Below the pieces are notes generated by a model. The model was not told the origin of the DNA, ran no database searches, and was given only the letters and a program-made list of their open reading frames with translations. A stretch of 39,986 nucleotides of DNA. It comes from Serratia sp. DD3 (GTDB taxonomy: Bacteria > Pseudomonadota > Gammaproteobacteria > Enterobacterales > Enterobacteriaceae). The translations under genes were made by a program, and so were the position numbers. The stretch lies in NCBI RefSeq assembly GCF_000496755.2, contig NZ_AYKS02000020.1, positions 1 to 39,986 on the forward strand. Direction: 5' to 3'. Every line of letters begins with the position of its first letter. The stretch's first letter is position 1. Of this stretch, positions 22,145 through 32,480 are shown piece after piece.

Positions 22145-23343
22145 GGCTGCGTATACCGACGTTTGGCCTGACTAACAAACTGAAAGACTGGGTAATGGGC
22201 TCGCGTGAGCACGATTCAGCCAACATGGTGCTGTATGACCGTTCCCTGTTGTGGCTGACCTTGGGTCTGTCGGTTGTTGGTTTTGTGATGGTGACGTCGG
22301 CTTCGATGCCTATTGGCCAGCGCTTGGCTGATGATCCGTTTTTGTTTGCCAAGCGTGATGCGCTCTATCTTGGTTTGGCCATTGCATTATCCATCGTGAC
22401 GCTACGTATTCCCATGGAAGTGTGGCAGCGTTACAGCAACGTTATGCTGCTGGTTTCAATGGTGATGTTGGTCATTGTGTTGGTGGTGGGCAGTTCAGTC
22501 AATGGCGCATCGCGTTGGATTTCACTTGGTCCATTGCGCATTCAACCGGCGGAATTATCCAAATTGTCGCTGTTTTGTTACCTATCAAGTTATCTGGTGC
22601 GCAAAGTTGAAGAAGTGCGTACTAACTTCTGGGGTTTCTGTAAGCCGATGAGTGTGATGGTGGTTCTGGCGGTATTGCTATTGGCACAGCCGGATCTGGG
22701 TACGGTAGTGGTGCTGTTTATCACCACGCTGGCGATGCTGTTTTTGGCTGGTGCTAAAATGTGGCAGTTCCTGGCGATCATCGGTTCCGGCGTGTTTGCT
22801 GTGGGGTTGCTGATCATTGCTGAACCTTACCGTATGCGTCGCGTGACCTCATTCTGGAATCCATGGGCTGACCCGTTTGGTAGTGGTTACCAGTTAACTC
22901 AATCATTGATGGCATTTGGCCGCGGTGAGCTTTGGGGTCAAGGTCTGGGGAACTCGGTGCAGAAACTGGAATATCTGCCAGAAGCCCATACCGACTTTAT
23001 CTTCTCTATTTTAGGTGAGGAACTAGGCTATATCGGTGTGGTTCTTGTCCTGTTAATGGTATTCTTCGTCGCCTTTCGTGCCATGTCGATTGGCCGCAGA
23101 GCATTGCAGATTGACCAGCGGTTTTCTGGCTTTCTGGCATGTGCTATCGGGGTTTGGTTCAGTTTCCAAGTACTGGTTAACGTTGGGGCAGCGGCGGGCA
23201 TGTTACCCACCAAAGGGTTGACGTTACCACTGATCAGTTATGGTGGCTCAAGCCTGTTGATTATGTCGACGGCACTGGTGCTGTTGTTACGCATTGATTA
23301 TGAAACACGTCTGACTAAAGCTCAGGCGTTTGTGAAGAGGTAG
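22141..23343 (+). CDS. ftsW: Septal peptidoglycan glycosyltransferase FtsW
   Basis: A 400-residue SEDS-family polymerase that works with FtsI at the division site. About ten membrane segments follow an N-terminal cytoplasmic stretch. The family sequences [22 protein letters not shown], the [22 protein letters not shown] loop that carries the catalytic aspartate region in SEDS proteins, and [21 protein letters not shown] are intact, as is [13 protein letters not shown] at the end. E. coli FtsW is 414 residues, so the N-terminus is slightly shorter here. Confidence 0.97.
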   Translation: MRLRIPTFGLTNKLKDWVMGSREHDSANMVLYDRSLLWLTLGLSVVGFVMVTSASMPIGQRLADDPFLFAKRDALYLGLAIALSIVTLRIPMEVWQRYSNVMLLVSMVMLVIVLVVGSSVNGASRWISLGPLRIQPAELSKLSLFCYLSSYLVRKVEEVRTNFWGFCKPMSVMVVLAVLLLAQPDLGTVVVLFITTLAMLFLAGAKMWQFLAIIGSGVFAVGLLIIAEPYRMRRVTSFWNPWADPFGSGYQLTQSLMAFGRGELWGQGLGNSVQKLEYLPEAHTDFIFSILGEELGYIGVVLVLLMVFFVAFRAMSIGRRALQIDQRFSGFLACAIGVWFSFQVLVNVGAAAGMLPTKGLTLPLISYGGSSLLIMSTALVLLLRIDYETRLTKAQAFVKR

Positions 23344-23346
23344 CGG

Positions 23347-24414
23347 ATGAGTGGCAAAGCTAAGCGTTTAATGGTGATGGCAGGTGGTACCGGGGGGCAT
23401 GTCTTCCCTGGGCTGGCAGTTGCACATCATCTGATGGCGCAGGGCTGGCAGGTCCGTTGGTTGGGTACCGCAGACCGAATGGAAGCGGATCTGGTGCCTA
23501 AGCATGGGATCGAAATTGATTTTATCCATATCTCTGGCTTGCGCGGTAAAGGGCTGAAGGCGCAATTAATGGCGCCAATACGCATTTGGCGTGCGGTAGG
23601 TGAGGCCAAGGTGATTATGCGCAGCTATCAACCAGATGTGGTGCTGGGAATGGGGGGATACGTTTCCGGCCCTGGTGGCCTGGCGGCTTGGTTGTGTGGT
23701 ATCCCGGTGGTGTTGCATGAGCAAAATGGTATCGCTGGCCTGACCAACCGCTGGCTGGCAAAGATAGCCAAGAAAGTGTTACAGGCATTTCCCGGTGCGT
23801 TTCCCAATGCGGAAGTGGTTGGTAACCCGGTGCGGACTGATGTTTTGGCGTTGCCTCTTCCTGAAGAGCGTTTGAGTGGGCGGGATGGGTCGACGCGAGT
23901 GCTAGTCATTGGTGGCAGCCAAGGGGCTCGGATATTGAACCAGACCGTTCCTGAAGTCGCGGCACTGTTGGGTGATAGAATAACGCTCTGGCACCAGGTC
24001 GGTAAGGGGGCTTTACCAATGGTATTAGAGGATTACCAACGGGTAGGGCAAACCGGGCATAAAGTGACCGAGTTTATCGATGATATGGCTGCTGCTTATG
24101 CCTGGGCCGACGTCGTGTTATGTCGTTCTGGCGCATTGACGGTAAGTGAAGTGGCCGCGGCTGGTTTACCCGCCATTTTTGTGCCATTCCAACATAAAGA
24201 CCGCCAGCAATACTGGAATGCTCGCCCGCTGGAACAGGCGGGTGCGGCGAAGATTATTGAACAGCCGCAGTTTACTGCCGATGCGGTGGCTGAACTGCTG
24301 GCAAGTTGGGACCGCCCAAGGTTATTGGCAATGGCGGAAAAGGCCCGTGCGGTCGCCATCCCGGATGCTACCGAGCGTGTGGCGGCTGAAATTGCCCGCT
24401 TGGCAGGGGCTTAA
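23347..24414 (+). CDS. murG: Lipid II synthase (GlcNAc transferase) MurG
   Basis: A 355-residue peripheral GT-B glycosyltransferase that adds GlcNAc to lipid I on the inner face of the membrane. The N-terminal glycine-rich loop [10 protein letters not shown] is at 13-22, with [14 protein letters not shown] following, and the UDP-GlcNAc-binding C-terminal domain has [10 protein letters not shown] and [19 protein letters not shown]. Length equals E. coli MurG (355). It starts three bases after ftsW. The gap to murC, 139 bases, is unusually long for this cluster and holds a repeat. Confidence 0.98.
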   Translation: MSGKAKRLMVMAGGTGGHVFPGLAVAHHLMAQGWQVRWLGTADRMEADLVPKHGIEIDFIHISGLRGKGLKAQLMAPIRIWRAVGEAKVIMRSYQPDVVLGMGGYVSGPGGLAAWLCGIPVVLHEQNGIAGLTNRWLAKIAKKVLQAFPGAFPNAEVVGNPVRTDVLALPLPEERLSGRDGSTRVLVIGGSQGARILNQTVPEVAALLGDRITLWHQVGKGALPMVLEDYQRVGQTGHKVTEFIDDMAAAYAWADVVLCRSGALTVSEVAAAGLPAIFVPFQHKDRQQYWNARPLEQAGAAKIIEQPQFTADAVAELLASWDRPRLLAMAEKARAVAIPDATERVAAEIARLAGA

Positions 24415-24471
24415 TAAGTTATTCAAAATTTTACTGGGCTAGTTGAGAAGTAGGTTAGACCCGGGTTTAGG

Positions 24472-24500
24472 CAAGTTGCAGTTAGAACATCTGTAGCTTG
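24472..24500. repeat. Short AAGTTGCAG-type inverted repeat between murG and murC
   Basis: CAAGTTGCAG (24472-24481) and CTGTAGCTTG (24491-24500) are imperfect inverted copies (eight of ten pairs) around TTAGAACAT. It shares the core of the repeats at 2336, 11404 and 38936. It would form a hairpin inside the dcw message. It has no U tract, so it is not a terminator. Confidence 0.5.
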
Positions 24501-24553
24501 AATAACAATGAGTATCAATAGAGTTCGCAGATAGAACCCGAATAGAGAGAGTG

Positions 24554-26029
24554 ATGAATACACAACAGTTGGCGAAACTACGTACTTTCGTGCCTGAGAT
24601 GCGACGCGTTCGGCACATTCACTTTGTTGGCATTGGTGGTGCTGGCATGGGGGGGATCGCCGAAGTGTTGGCTAATGAAGGTTACCAGATTAGTGGTTCC
24701 GACTTGGCACCTAATCCGGTAACTCAACAATTGAGTGAACTTGGGGCGACCATTTATTTCCATCACCGGCCAGAAAATGTGTTGGATGCCAGTGTGGTTG
24801 TGGTTTCCACCGCTATTCCCGCTGATAACCCGGAAATTGTCGCCGCCCGTGAGGCGCGTATTCCGGTGATCCAGCGTGCTGAAATGCTGGCGGAGTTGAT
24901 GCGTTATCGTCATGGTATTGCCATTGCCGGTACCCACGGAAAAACGACCACCACGGCGATGGTGAGCAGTATTTATGCGGAAGCTGGTCTTGACCCGACT
25001 TTTGTCAACGGTGGGTTGGTGAAGTCAGCAGGTACCCATGCACGTTTGGGATCCAGCCGTTATTTGATAGCGGAAGCCGATGAGAGCGATGCGTCATTCT
25101 TGCATCTGCAACCGATGGTGGCGATTGTCACCAATATCGAAGCTGACCATATGGATACTTACCAGGGCAATTTCGAGAATCTGAAACAGACATTTATTAA
25201 CTTCCTGCATAATTTGCCGTTTTATGGCCGTGCAGTGATGTGTATTGATGACCCGGTAGTGCGTGAGTTACTGCCTCGGGTAGGGCGTCATATCACCACT
25301 TATGGTTTTAGCGAAGATGCTGATGTGCGGGTAGATAACTACCGTCAGGTTGGGCCGCAGGGCTATTTTACGCTGATTCGCCAGGATAAACCGCTAATGA
25401 CGGTGACCCTGAATGCCCCTGGCCGCCATAATGCGCTGAATGCCGCCGCCGCCGTGGCCGTGGCTACAGAGGAAGGCATTAGTGATGACGCCATACTGCG
25501 TGCGTTGGCGGGTTTTCAGGGAACAGGTCGGCGCTTTGATTTCTTGGGGGAATTCCCACTGGCAGCGGTCAATAAGTCGTCAGGCAGCGCGATGCTGGTG
25601 GATGATTACGGACACCACCCGACAGAAGTGGATGCCACTATCAAGGCTGCCCGTGCCGGTTGGCCAAGTAAGCGTTTGGTGATGGTGTTCCAACCGCATC
25701 GTTATACGCGTACTCGTGATCTGTATGATGATTTTGCCAATGTGTTGTCACAAGTTGATGTTTTGCTGATGCTGGATGTTTACCCTGCGGGTGAAGCGGC
25801 GATCCCTGGTGCTGATAGCCGCAGTTTGTGCCGTACTATTCGCAATCGCGGCAAACTCGATCCGATCCTGGTGTCTGATGTGGACACTCTACCGGCGACG
25901 TTGGCACAATTGTTACAAGATGATGACCTAGTGTTGGTGCAAGGAGCCGGTAATGTCGGTAAAATTGCGCGCAAATTGGCCGAGCTGAAGCTGGTACCAC
26001 AGAATAAAGAGGAGGAACATCATGACTGA
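24554..26029 (+). CDS. murC: UDP-MurNAc:L-alanine ligase
   Basis: A 491-residue Mur ligase that adds L-alanine to UDP-MurNAc, the first amino acid of the stem peptide. The dinucleotide-type loop [15 protein letters not shown] begins near 24, the ATP-binding loop GTHGKTTTT is at 126-134, and [13 protein letters not shown] and [18 protein letters not shown] follow. A GTG at 24551 lies one codon upstream, but the ATG at 24554 gives the E. coli length of 491; GAGAGAG lies just before it. It overlaps ddlB by eight bases. Confidence 0.98.
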   Translation: MNTQQLAKLRTFVPEMRRVRHIHFVGIGGAGMGGIAEVLANEGYQISGSDLAPNPVTQQLSELGATIYFHHRPENVLDASVVVVSTAIPADNPEIVAAREARIPVIQRAEMLAELMRYRHGIAIAGTHGKTTTTAMVSSIYAEAGLDPTFVNGGLVKSAGTHARLGSSRYLIAEADESDASFLHLQPMVAIVTNIEADHMDTYQGNFENLKQTFINFLHNLPFYGRAVMCIDDPVVRELLPRVGRHITTYGFSEDADVRVDNYRQVGPQGYFTLIRQDKPLMTVTLNAPGRHNALNAAAAVAVATEEGISDDAILRALAGFQGTGRRFDFLGEFPLAAVNKSSGSAMLVDDYGHHPTEVDATIKAARAGWPSKRLVMVFQPHRYTRTRDLYDDFANVLSQVDVLLMLDVYPAGEAAIPGADSRSLCRTIRNRGKLDPILVSDVDTLPATLAQLLQDDDLVLVQGAGNVGKIARKLAELKLVPQNKEEEHHD

Positions 26030-26942
26030 TAAAGTTGCTGTACTGTTGGGTGGTACCTCCGCAGAGCGTGAAGTTTCACTGCAATCAGGCGCTGCCGTGC
26101 TGGCAGGGTTGAAAGAAGCTGGGGTTGACGCTTATGCCGTGGACCCCCGTGATTTCCCCGTTACTCAACTGAAAGCAGAGGGTTTCACCAAGGTATTTAT
26201 TGCACTACATGGTCGTGGTGGTGAAGATGGCACGCTGCAGGGGGTGCTGGAGTTTCTACAACTGCCTTATACCGGTAGTGGTGTCATGGCTTCGGCACTG
26301 ACCATGGATAAATGGCGCACTAAAATGGTGTGGCAATCCATGGGGCTGCCGGTGGCACCTTATGTGGTATTGAATCGTCAGCAATACCAGGGCGCAGAAC
26401 GGCAGAGTTTGTTGGCCGCCATTGAATTACTCGGCTTACCCTTGATCGTCAAGCCAAGCCGTGAAGGTTCCAGCGTGGGGATGAGCAAAGTCTCTGAACC
26501 CAACGCGCTTGACAGTGCATTGGAAGCGGCTTTTGTCCATGATGATGATATTCTGGTGGAGAAGTGGCTGAGTGGCCCGGAATATACTGTTGCGATCCTG
26601 GGTGACCAGGTCTTGCCTTCTATCCGCATCCAACCTGCAGGCATATTTTACGATTATCAGGCGAAATACATAGCTGATGATACGCAATATTTTTGCCCAA
26701 GTGGTCTGAATGCGCAGCAGGAAGCCGATTTGGCACAGTTGGCATTACGCGCTTATCGTGGGTTGGGTTGTCGCGGCTGGGGCCGTGTTGACGTTATGCA
26801 GGATAGCGATGGCAGCTTCTACCTGTTGGAGGTGAATACCTCCCCGGGCATGACCAGCCACAGTCTGGTGCCAATGGCGGCTCGTCAGTCTGGCTTAACA
26901 TTCTCGCAACTGGTTGCGGGGATTTTGGCGTTGGCAGACTAA
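26022..26942 (+). CDS. ddlB: D-alanine--D-alanine ligase B
   Basis: A 306-residue ATP-grasp ligase that makes the D-Ala-D-Ala dipeptide used by MurF. The N-terminal domain starts [20 protein letters not shown], the ATP-grasp central domain has [18 protein letters not shown] (about 140-157), and the C-terminal metal site is [18 protein letters not shown]. Length equals E. coli DdlB (306). The start overlaps the murC end after AGAGGAGG, a strong Shine-Dalgarno. Confidence 0.98.
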   Translation: MTDKVAVLLGGTSAEREVSLQSGAAVLAGLKEAGVDAYAVDPRDFPVTQLKAEGFTKVFIALHGRGGEDGTLQGVLEFLQLPYTGSGVMASALTMDKWRTKMVWQSMGLPVAPYVVLNRQQYQGAERQSLLAAIELLGLPLIVKPSREGSSVGMSKVSEPNALDSALEAAFVHDDDILVEKWLSGPEYTVAILGDQVLPSIRIQPAGIFYDYQAKYIADDTQYFCPSGLNAQQEADLAQLALRAYRGLGCRGWGRVDVMQDSDGSFYLLEVNTSPGMTSHSLVPMAARQSGLTFSQLVAGILALAD

Positions 26943-26943
26943 A

Positions 26944-27759
26944 ATGTCGCAGGCAGCGCTGAATGTGCGTGGTCGTGAAGCAGACAATGGCCCGCGCCGC
27001 AGCAATGGAACCCAGTTGGCAGGAATCATTTTCCTGCTGATGGTACTGGGAACCATTTTAGGTAGTGGCTGGATAGTGCTTGGCTGGATGAAGGATGCCA
27101 GCCGTCTGCCGCTTTCTAAGTTGGTGGTGACAGGGGAACGCCATTACACCACTAACGATGATATTCGTCAGGCGATCTTGGCGTTGGGTGAACCAGGAAC
27201 GTTTATGACACAGGACGTGAATGTCATTCAGCAACAGATTGAACGGATACCCTGGATTAAGCAGGCCAGTGTGCGTAAACAGTGGCCGGATGAGCTGAAA
27301 ATCAATCTGGTGGAGTATGTCCCGGTTGCACATTGGAATGATTTACATATGGTCGATGCAGATGGCAAATCATTCAGCGTACCGTTAGAACGGTTAGGCA
27401 AGCAGAAATTACCGCTGCTCTATGGCCCGGAAGGCAGCGAACAAGATGTTCTCGAGGGGTATCGCGAAATGAACAGCGTGTTAGCGGCCAGTAAGTACCC
27501 GCTTAAAATGGTTGCCATGACAGCGCGCCATTCTTGGCAGTTGGCTTTAGAAAACGATGTTAGGCTCGAACTAGGGCGTGATGACCGTATCGGGCGTTTA
27601 CAGCGATTTATTGGGCTTTATCCGGTGTTATTGCAGCAGGCACAGGCAGAAAACCAACGTATCAGTTCTGTCGATCTACGTTATGACTCCGGTGCTTCGG
27701 TCGGTTGGGCACCGGCGTTTATCGAGCCGCAGGCAGCAAGTGATCTGCCAAAACAGTAA
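26944..27759 (+). CDS. ftsQ: Cell division protein FtsQ
   Basis: A 271-residue bitopic divisome protein that recruits and, with FtsL and FtsB, regulates FtsWI. A cytoplasmic tail (1-24), one membrane segment (about 25-48), a POTRA domain ([20 protein letters not shown], about 57-125) and the beta domain are visible. The ATG at 26944, one base after the ddlB stop, is preferred over a GTG-type extension at 26914 inside ddlB, because it gives near-E. coli length (276) and the usual N-terminal MSQAALN start. Confidence 0.97.
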   Translation: MSQAALNVRGREADNGPRRSNGTQLAGIIFLLMVLGTILGSGWIVLGWMKDASRLPLSKLVVTGERHYTTNDDIRQAILALGEPGTFMTQDVNVIQQQIERIPWIKQASVRKQWPDELKINLVEYVPVAHWNDLHMVDADGKSFSVPLERLGKQKLPLLYGPEGSEQDVLEGYREMNSVLAASKYPLKMVAMTARHSWQLALENDVRLELGRDDRIGRLQRFIGLYPVLLQQAQAENQRISSVDLRYDSGASVGWAPAFIEPQAASDLPKQ

Positions 27760-27792
27760 TCAGCAACAGAATCAAGCACAGGCAAAACAACA

Positions 27793-29049
27793 ATGATCAA
27801 GTCGACGGACAGAAAACTGGTAGTTGGACTGGAGATCGGTACGGCAAAGGTCTCCGCATTGGTAGGGGAAGTTCTGCCCGATGGCATGATCAATATTATT
27901 GGCGTAGGCAGTTGCCCCTCTCGTGGTATGGATAAAGGCGGGGTTAATGATCTTGAGTCAGTAGTCAAGTGTGTACAGCGGGCGATTGATCAAGCTGAAC
28001 TGATGGCTGACTGCCAGATTTCTTCAGTCTATCTGGCGTTATCGGGTAAACATATCAGTTGTCAGAATGAGATTGGCATGGTGCCTATTTCTGAAGAGGA
28101 AGTGACGCAGGAAGATGTGGAAAATGTGGTGCATACGGCCAAGTCAGTCCGTGTGCGCGATGAGCATCGCATTCTGCACGTGATCCCGCAGGAATACGCC
28201 ATTGATTATCAGGAAGGTATCAAGAATCCGGTCGGGTTATCCGGTGTGCGTATGCAGGCTAAAGTGCATTTGATCACTTGCCATAATGATATGGCGAAAA
28301 ATATTGTCAAAGCGGTTGAACGTTGTGGTCTGAAAGTTGACCAACTTATTTTCGCCGGTCTGGCTGCCAGTTATGCCGTACTGACTGAAGATGAACGTGA
28401 ACTCGGTGTCTGTGTGGTGGATATCGGCGGTGGTACAATGGACATGGCGGTTTATACTGGTGGCGCGTTGCGTCATACTAAAGTTATTCCTTACGCCGGG
28501 AATGTGGTTACCAGCGATATCGCTTATGCTTTTGGTACGCCGCCTGCAGACGCTGAAGCGATTAAAGTTCGACATGGCTGTGCCCTTGGTTCTATTGTCA
28601 GCAAGGATGAAAGTGTAGAGGTACCCAGCGTTGGCGGGCGTCCTCCTCGTAGTCTACAAAGACAGACACTGGCGGAAGTGATTGAGCCTCGTTATACCGA
28701 GCTGTTAAATCTGGTTAACGATGAAATTTTGCAATTGCAGGAACAACTCAGGAGCCAAGGGGTGAAGCATCATCTGGCAGCAGGTATTGTGTTGACCGGT
28801 GGTGCCGCTCAGATAGATGGACTGGCAGCCTGTGCGCAACGGGTATTCCATACTCAGGTACGTATCGGCCAGCCTTTGAACATCACAGGGCTAACGGATT
28901 ATGCGCAAGAGCCATACTATTCCACTGCGGTGGGGCTGTTGCATTATGGAAAAGAGTCTCACCTAAGTGGTGAAGGCGAAGTAGAAAAACGCGCTTCAGT
29001 GGGCAATTGGTTTAAACGTATCAATAGCTGGCTGAGAAAAGAATTTTAA
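27793..29049 (+). CDS. ftsA: Cell division protein FtsA
   Basis: A 418-residue actin-like ATPase that anchors FtsZ to the membrane. Phosphate-binding loops are present (GLEIGTAKVSALVGE at 10-24 and VVDIGGGTMDMAVYTGG near 210), as is the 1C subdomain between them. The C-terminus NWFKRINSWLRKEF is the amphipathic membrane-targeting helix. Length is close to E. coli FtsA (420). A 71-base gap to ftsZ may contain a promoter; none was clear by eye. Confidence 0.98.
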   Translation: MIKSTDRKLVVGLEIGTAKVSALVGEVLPDGMINIIGVGSCPSRGMDKGGVNDLESVVKCVQRAIDQAELMADCQISSVYLALSGKHISCQNEIGMVPISEEEVTQEDVENVVHTAKSVRVRDEHRILHVIPQEYAIDYQEGIKNPVGLSGVRMQAKVHLITCHNDMAKNIVKAVERCGLKVDQLIFAGLAASYAVLTEDERELGVCVVDIGGGTMDMAVYTGGALRHTKVIPYAGNVVTSDIAYAFGTPPADAEAIKVRHGCALGSIVSKDESVEVPSVGGRPPRSLQRQTLAEVIEPRYTELLNLVNDEILQLQEQLRSQGVKHHLAAGIVLTGGAAQIDGLAACAQRVFHTQVRIGQPLNITGLTDYAQEPYYSTAVGLLHYGKESHLSGEGEVEKRASVGNWFKRINSWLRKEF

Positions 29050-29120
29050 TGTTTTAACAAAGAGATCATCTGGATGTCGTTTTATGATCTCGCAGCGACA
29101 GGCAAAAACGGAGAGAAATT

Positions 29121-30275
29121 ATGTTTGAACCGATGGAACTAACCAATGACGCGGTGATTAAAGTCATCGGCGTCGGCGGTGGCGGTGGCAACGCCGTTGA
29201 ACACATGGTGCGAGAGCGCATTGAAGGTGTGGAATTCTTCGCTGTTAATACAGACGCTCAGGCGCTACGTAAAACGGCGGTGGGTCAAACCATTCAGATT
29301 GGTAACGGTATTACCAAAGGTTTGGGGGCCGGTGCGAACCCGGAGGTCGGTCGCAATTCAGCAGAAGAAGATCGTGAAGCCTTGCGCGCAGCACTCGAAG
29401 GTGCAGACATGGTCTTCATTGCAGCCGGAATGGGCGGCGGTACCGGTACCGGTGCTGCGCCAGTGGTGGCTGAAGTAGCAAAAGATTTAGGGATTCTGAC
29501 TGTGGCGGTGGTGACCAAGCCTTTCAATTTTGAAGGCAAGAAGCGCATGGCATTCGCGGAACAGGGTATTGCTGAACTGTCCAAGCATGTTGACTCGCTG
29601 ATCACTATCCCGAATGACAAACTGCTCAAGGTGCTCGGTCGCGGTATCTCTCTGTTGGACGCGTTCGGTGCAGCTAATGACGTGCTGAAAGGTGCTGTAC
29701 AGGGCATTGCTGAGTTGATTACTCGCCCAGGATTGATGAACGTTGACTTTGCCGACGTGCGTACTGTCATGTCTGAGATGGGTTATGCGATGATGGGTTC
29801 TGGCGTAGCCTCTGGTGAAGACCGTGCTGAAGAAGCAGCAGAAATGGCCATTTCCAGCCCACTGCTGGAAGATATCGACCTGTCTGGTGCGCGTGGCGTG
29901 TTGGTCAACATTACTGCTGGCTTCGATCTGCGTTTGGATGAGTTTGAGACAGTAGGTAACACCATTCGTGCTTTTGCTTCCGACAATGCGACTGTGGTGA
30001 TTGGTACGTCGCTGGATCCTGAAATGAACGACGAATTGCGTGTAACGGTGGTGGCGACAGGTATCGGGATGGATAAGCGTCCTGAAATCACGTTGGTGAC
30101 TAATAAGCAGGCCAGCCAGACTGTAATGGATCATCGTTACCAGCAGCATGGTATGTCACCCTTGCAGCAGGAAGTAAAACCTGCCGCTAAAGTGGTGAAT
30201 GATCAGACCGCGCAGCCAAGCAAAGAGCCTGACTATCTCGATATTCCAGCTTTCCTGCGTAAGCAGGCAGACTGA
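29121..30275 (+). CDS. ftsZ: Cell division protein FtsZ
   Basis: A 384-residue tubulin-like GTPase that forms the Z ring. The tubulin signature [18 protein letters not shown] is around 107-124, and the N-terminal nucleotide loop [14 protein letters not shown] is at 17-30. A variable linker from about 317 leads to the conserved C-terminal peptide [14 protein letters not shown], the docking site for FtsA, ZipA and ZapD. ZapD is encoded in this same window. Length is one more than E. coli FtsZ (383). A GGAGAG Shine-Dalgarno precedes the ATG. Confidence 0.99.
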   Translation: MFEPMELTNDAVIKVIGVGGGGGNAVEHMVRERIEGVEFFAVNTDAQALRKTAVGQTIQIGNGITKGLGAGANPEVGRNSAEEDREALRAALEGADMVFIAAGMGGGTGTGAAPVVAEVAKDLGILTVAVVTKPFNFEGKKRMAFAEQGIAELSKHVDSLITIPNDKLLKVLGRGISLLDAFGAANDVLKGAVQGIAELITRPGLMNVDFADVRTVMSEMGYAMMGSGVASGEDRAEEAAEMAISSPLLEDIDLSGARGVLVNITAGFDLRLDEFETVGNTIRAFASDNATVVIGTSLDPEMNDELRVTVVATGIGMDKRPEITLVTNKQASQTVMDHRYQQHGMSPLQQEVKPAAKVVNDQTAQPSKEPDYLDIPAFLRKQAD

Positions 30276-30289
30276 ATATAACCGATAAT

Positions 30290-31295
<1,006 letters not shown>

Positions 31296-31308
31296 GCCAG
31301 TACGACGA

Positions 31309-31833
31309 TTATTTATTACGACTGGTGGCGTTGGCTCTCTCTCCTGCCAACGATGCCAGTCGTTCTAATTTCTTCTTCAATTTCTCAGGGCTTCGTGCCG
31401 CCACCCCCAGCAGATGTTCCGCACTCTCTTGGCTCAAGTAACGCAATGGTGCCATTGATGGTGCATTTTCACTCGTTTTTGCCACATTTTGGATCTGATG
31501 ATGGCCTTTTGCCATTAACGTTGGATTAATCCTGATGTCGATCGACGACAATGATGGTAGAATTTGCGCTCGTAGTGCGGAGAGCAGGCTGGGTTGTTCA
31601 TAGCGTAAGCGCATGAGCCAACTGGCATTGGCAGTTTCCAGCACTAAAATACCTTGTCTGAAGTTGGCGACGCGGCACCAAGGGTGCAGTTGGCTAGGTA
31701 ACAAGCCTTTCACTGCCCGGTTGAGTTTTAACAGTGCAATGGCGCGTTGCTGGATGTTATGCAGCGGCCCTTTTTCAGCAGCAGCGTCGTCATCAAACAG
31801 GGCATCTAATAATTGTGGACGGCTATCGCGCAT
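31309..31833 (-). CDS. dciA: DUF721/DciA-family protein
   Basis: A 174-residue protein of the DUF721 (DciA) family. The KH-like DUF721 core is visible from about 25 to 110: LHPWCRVANFRQGILVLETANASWLMRLRY...LLSALRAQILP...IDIRINP. A basic, likely flexible tail follows (KLKKKLERLASLAGERAN). DciA is the ancestral loader of the replicative helicase DnaB in many bacteria; enterobacteria normally use the phage-derived DnaC instead, so its function here is uncertain. The ATG at 31833 has a GGAG seven bases upstream; the frame stays open to 31944, but that would run into secM. It is convergent with lpxC (13-base gap) and divergent from secM. Confidence 0.85.
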   Translation of the reverse strand: MRDSRPQLLDALFDDDAAAEKGPLHNIQQRAIALLKLNRAVKGLLPSQLHPWCRVANFRQGILVLETANASWLMRLRYEQPSLLSALRAQILPSLSSIDIRINPTLMAKGHHQIQNVAKTSENAPSMAPLRYLSQESAEHLLGVAARSPEKLKKKLERLASLAGERANATSRNK

Positions 31834-31859
31834 AATGGGCTCCGGCGGATAATAAACTC

Positions 31860-32393
31860 GTGATCGGTATCTTAAATCGTTGGCGACAATTTGGCAGACG
31901 TTATTTCTGGCCTCATCTCCTGTTGGGGATGGTAGCGGCCACACTTGGCGTACCGCAAAATCTGCTCGGCAATAACGATCAAACCGTATTACCCAGTACC
32001 TCGTCTAGCCTTAACCGTCAAAATTCGGCCAACAATGCGTTTAATAATCTGGCATTGTTGCAAGAAGTACATCGCCGCCCAACATTCAACGTTGATTACT
32101 GGCACCAGCATGCACTGCGGACGGTCATTCGTCACCTCTCTTTTGCACTGGTACCACAGGTGGTTTATGCCCGGGTGCAAGAAGCCGAGGTCAATGCCGT
32201 TGAACCCCCTTTACAGGTGGCTCAACTGGCCCTGCTCTCGACGCTTAATGCGTTATTGACGCATGAACCCAGACCACCGGCGATTATTCGTGAGACACAC
32301 CCCACCACCTTTGCTGATTTGGAACAATACCAGATTGGGCTTTGGCTTGCTCAGGTACGGGGTATTCGTGCCGGGCCAAGCATACTCTGCTGA
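31860..32393 (+). CDS. secM: Secretion monitor SecM
   Basis: A 177-residue exported arrest peptide that senses Sec activity and sets secA translation. The N-terminus [20 protein letters not shown] leads into the hydrophobic [12 protein letters not shown] signal segment. The conserved [19 protein letters not shown] follows. The arrest sequence ends at Pro173: [17 protein letters not shown] (32328-32378). In E. coli this is FSTPVWISQAQGIRAGP, so GIRAGP and the Trp are kept while the Phe is Tyr and the Ile after Trp is Leu. Start GTG; E. coli SecM has 170 residues. Four residues (SILC) follow the arrest proline. Confidence 0.95.
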   Translation: MIGILNRWRQFGRRYFWPHLLLGMVAATLGVPQNLLGNNDQTVLPSTSSSLNRQNSANNAFNNLALLQEVHRRPTFNVDYWHQHALRTVIRHLSFALVPQVVYARVQEAEVNAVEPPLQVAQLALLSTLNALLTHEPRPPAIIRETHPTTFADLEQYQIGLWLAQVRGIRAGPSILC

Positions 32394-32397
32394 CTTT

Positions 32398-32412
32398 TTG
32401 CCATTCTGGCAA
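32398..32412 (+). promoter_or_regulatory. Hairpin just after the secM stop, before secA
   Basis: TTGCCA (32398-32403) and TGGCAA (32407-32412) form a perfect stem with a TTC loop, flanked by TTTT and AAAA that can extend it. It starts five bases after the secM stop. In E. coli, RNA structure in this gap hides the secA Shine-Dalgarno until SecM stalls. Here the gap is 87 bases and the secA Shine-Dalgarno (AAGAGA) is weak. Pairing with that site is not shown by the sequence alone. Confidence 0.45.
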
Positions 32413-32480
32413 TAAAAACCAATAAATAACAGTTTGTTAGTGGCAGATAACGTGCCGCCATGTAAGAGATATTAAAAATT

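Noticed and set aside
29294..29770. A 158-codon minus-strand frame opposite ftsZ, Ser/Ala/Pro-rich
   Set aside because: Shadow frame caused by codon bias in ftsZ.
29487..30149. A 220-codon minus-strand frame opposite ftsZ
   Set aside because: It lies wholly antisense to ftsZ, is rich in His/Arg/Thr as expected for a shadow frame, and has no Shine-Dalgarno or recognisable domain.
31834..31944. Upstream extension of the DciA-like gene
   Set aside because: It would run through the secM start region; the DUF721 similarity and a good Shine-Dalgarno support the ATG at 31833.
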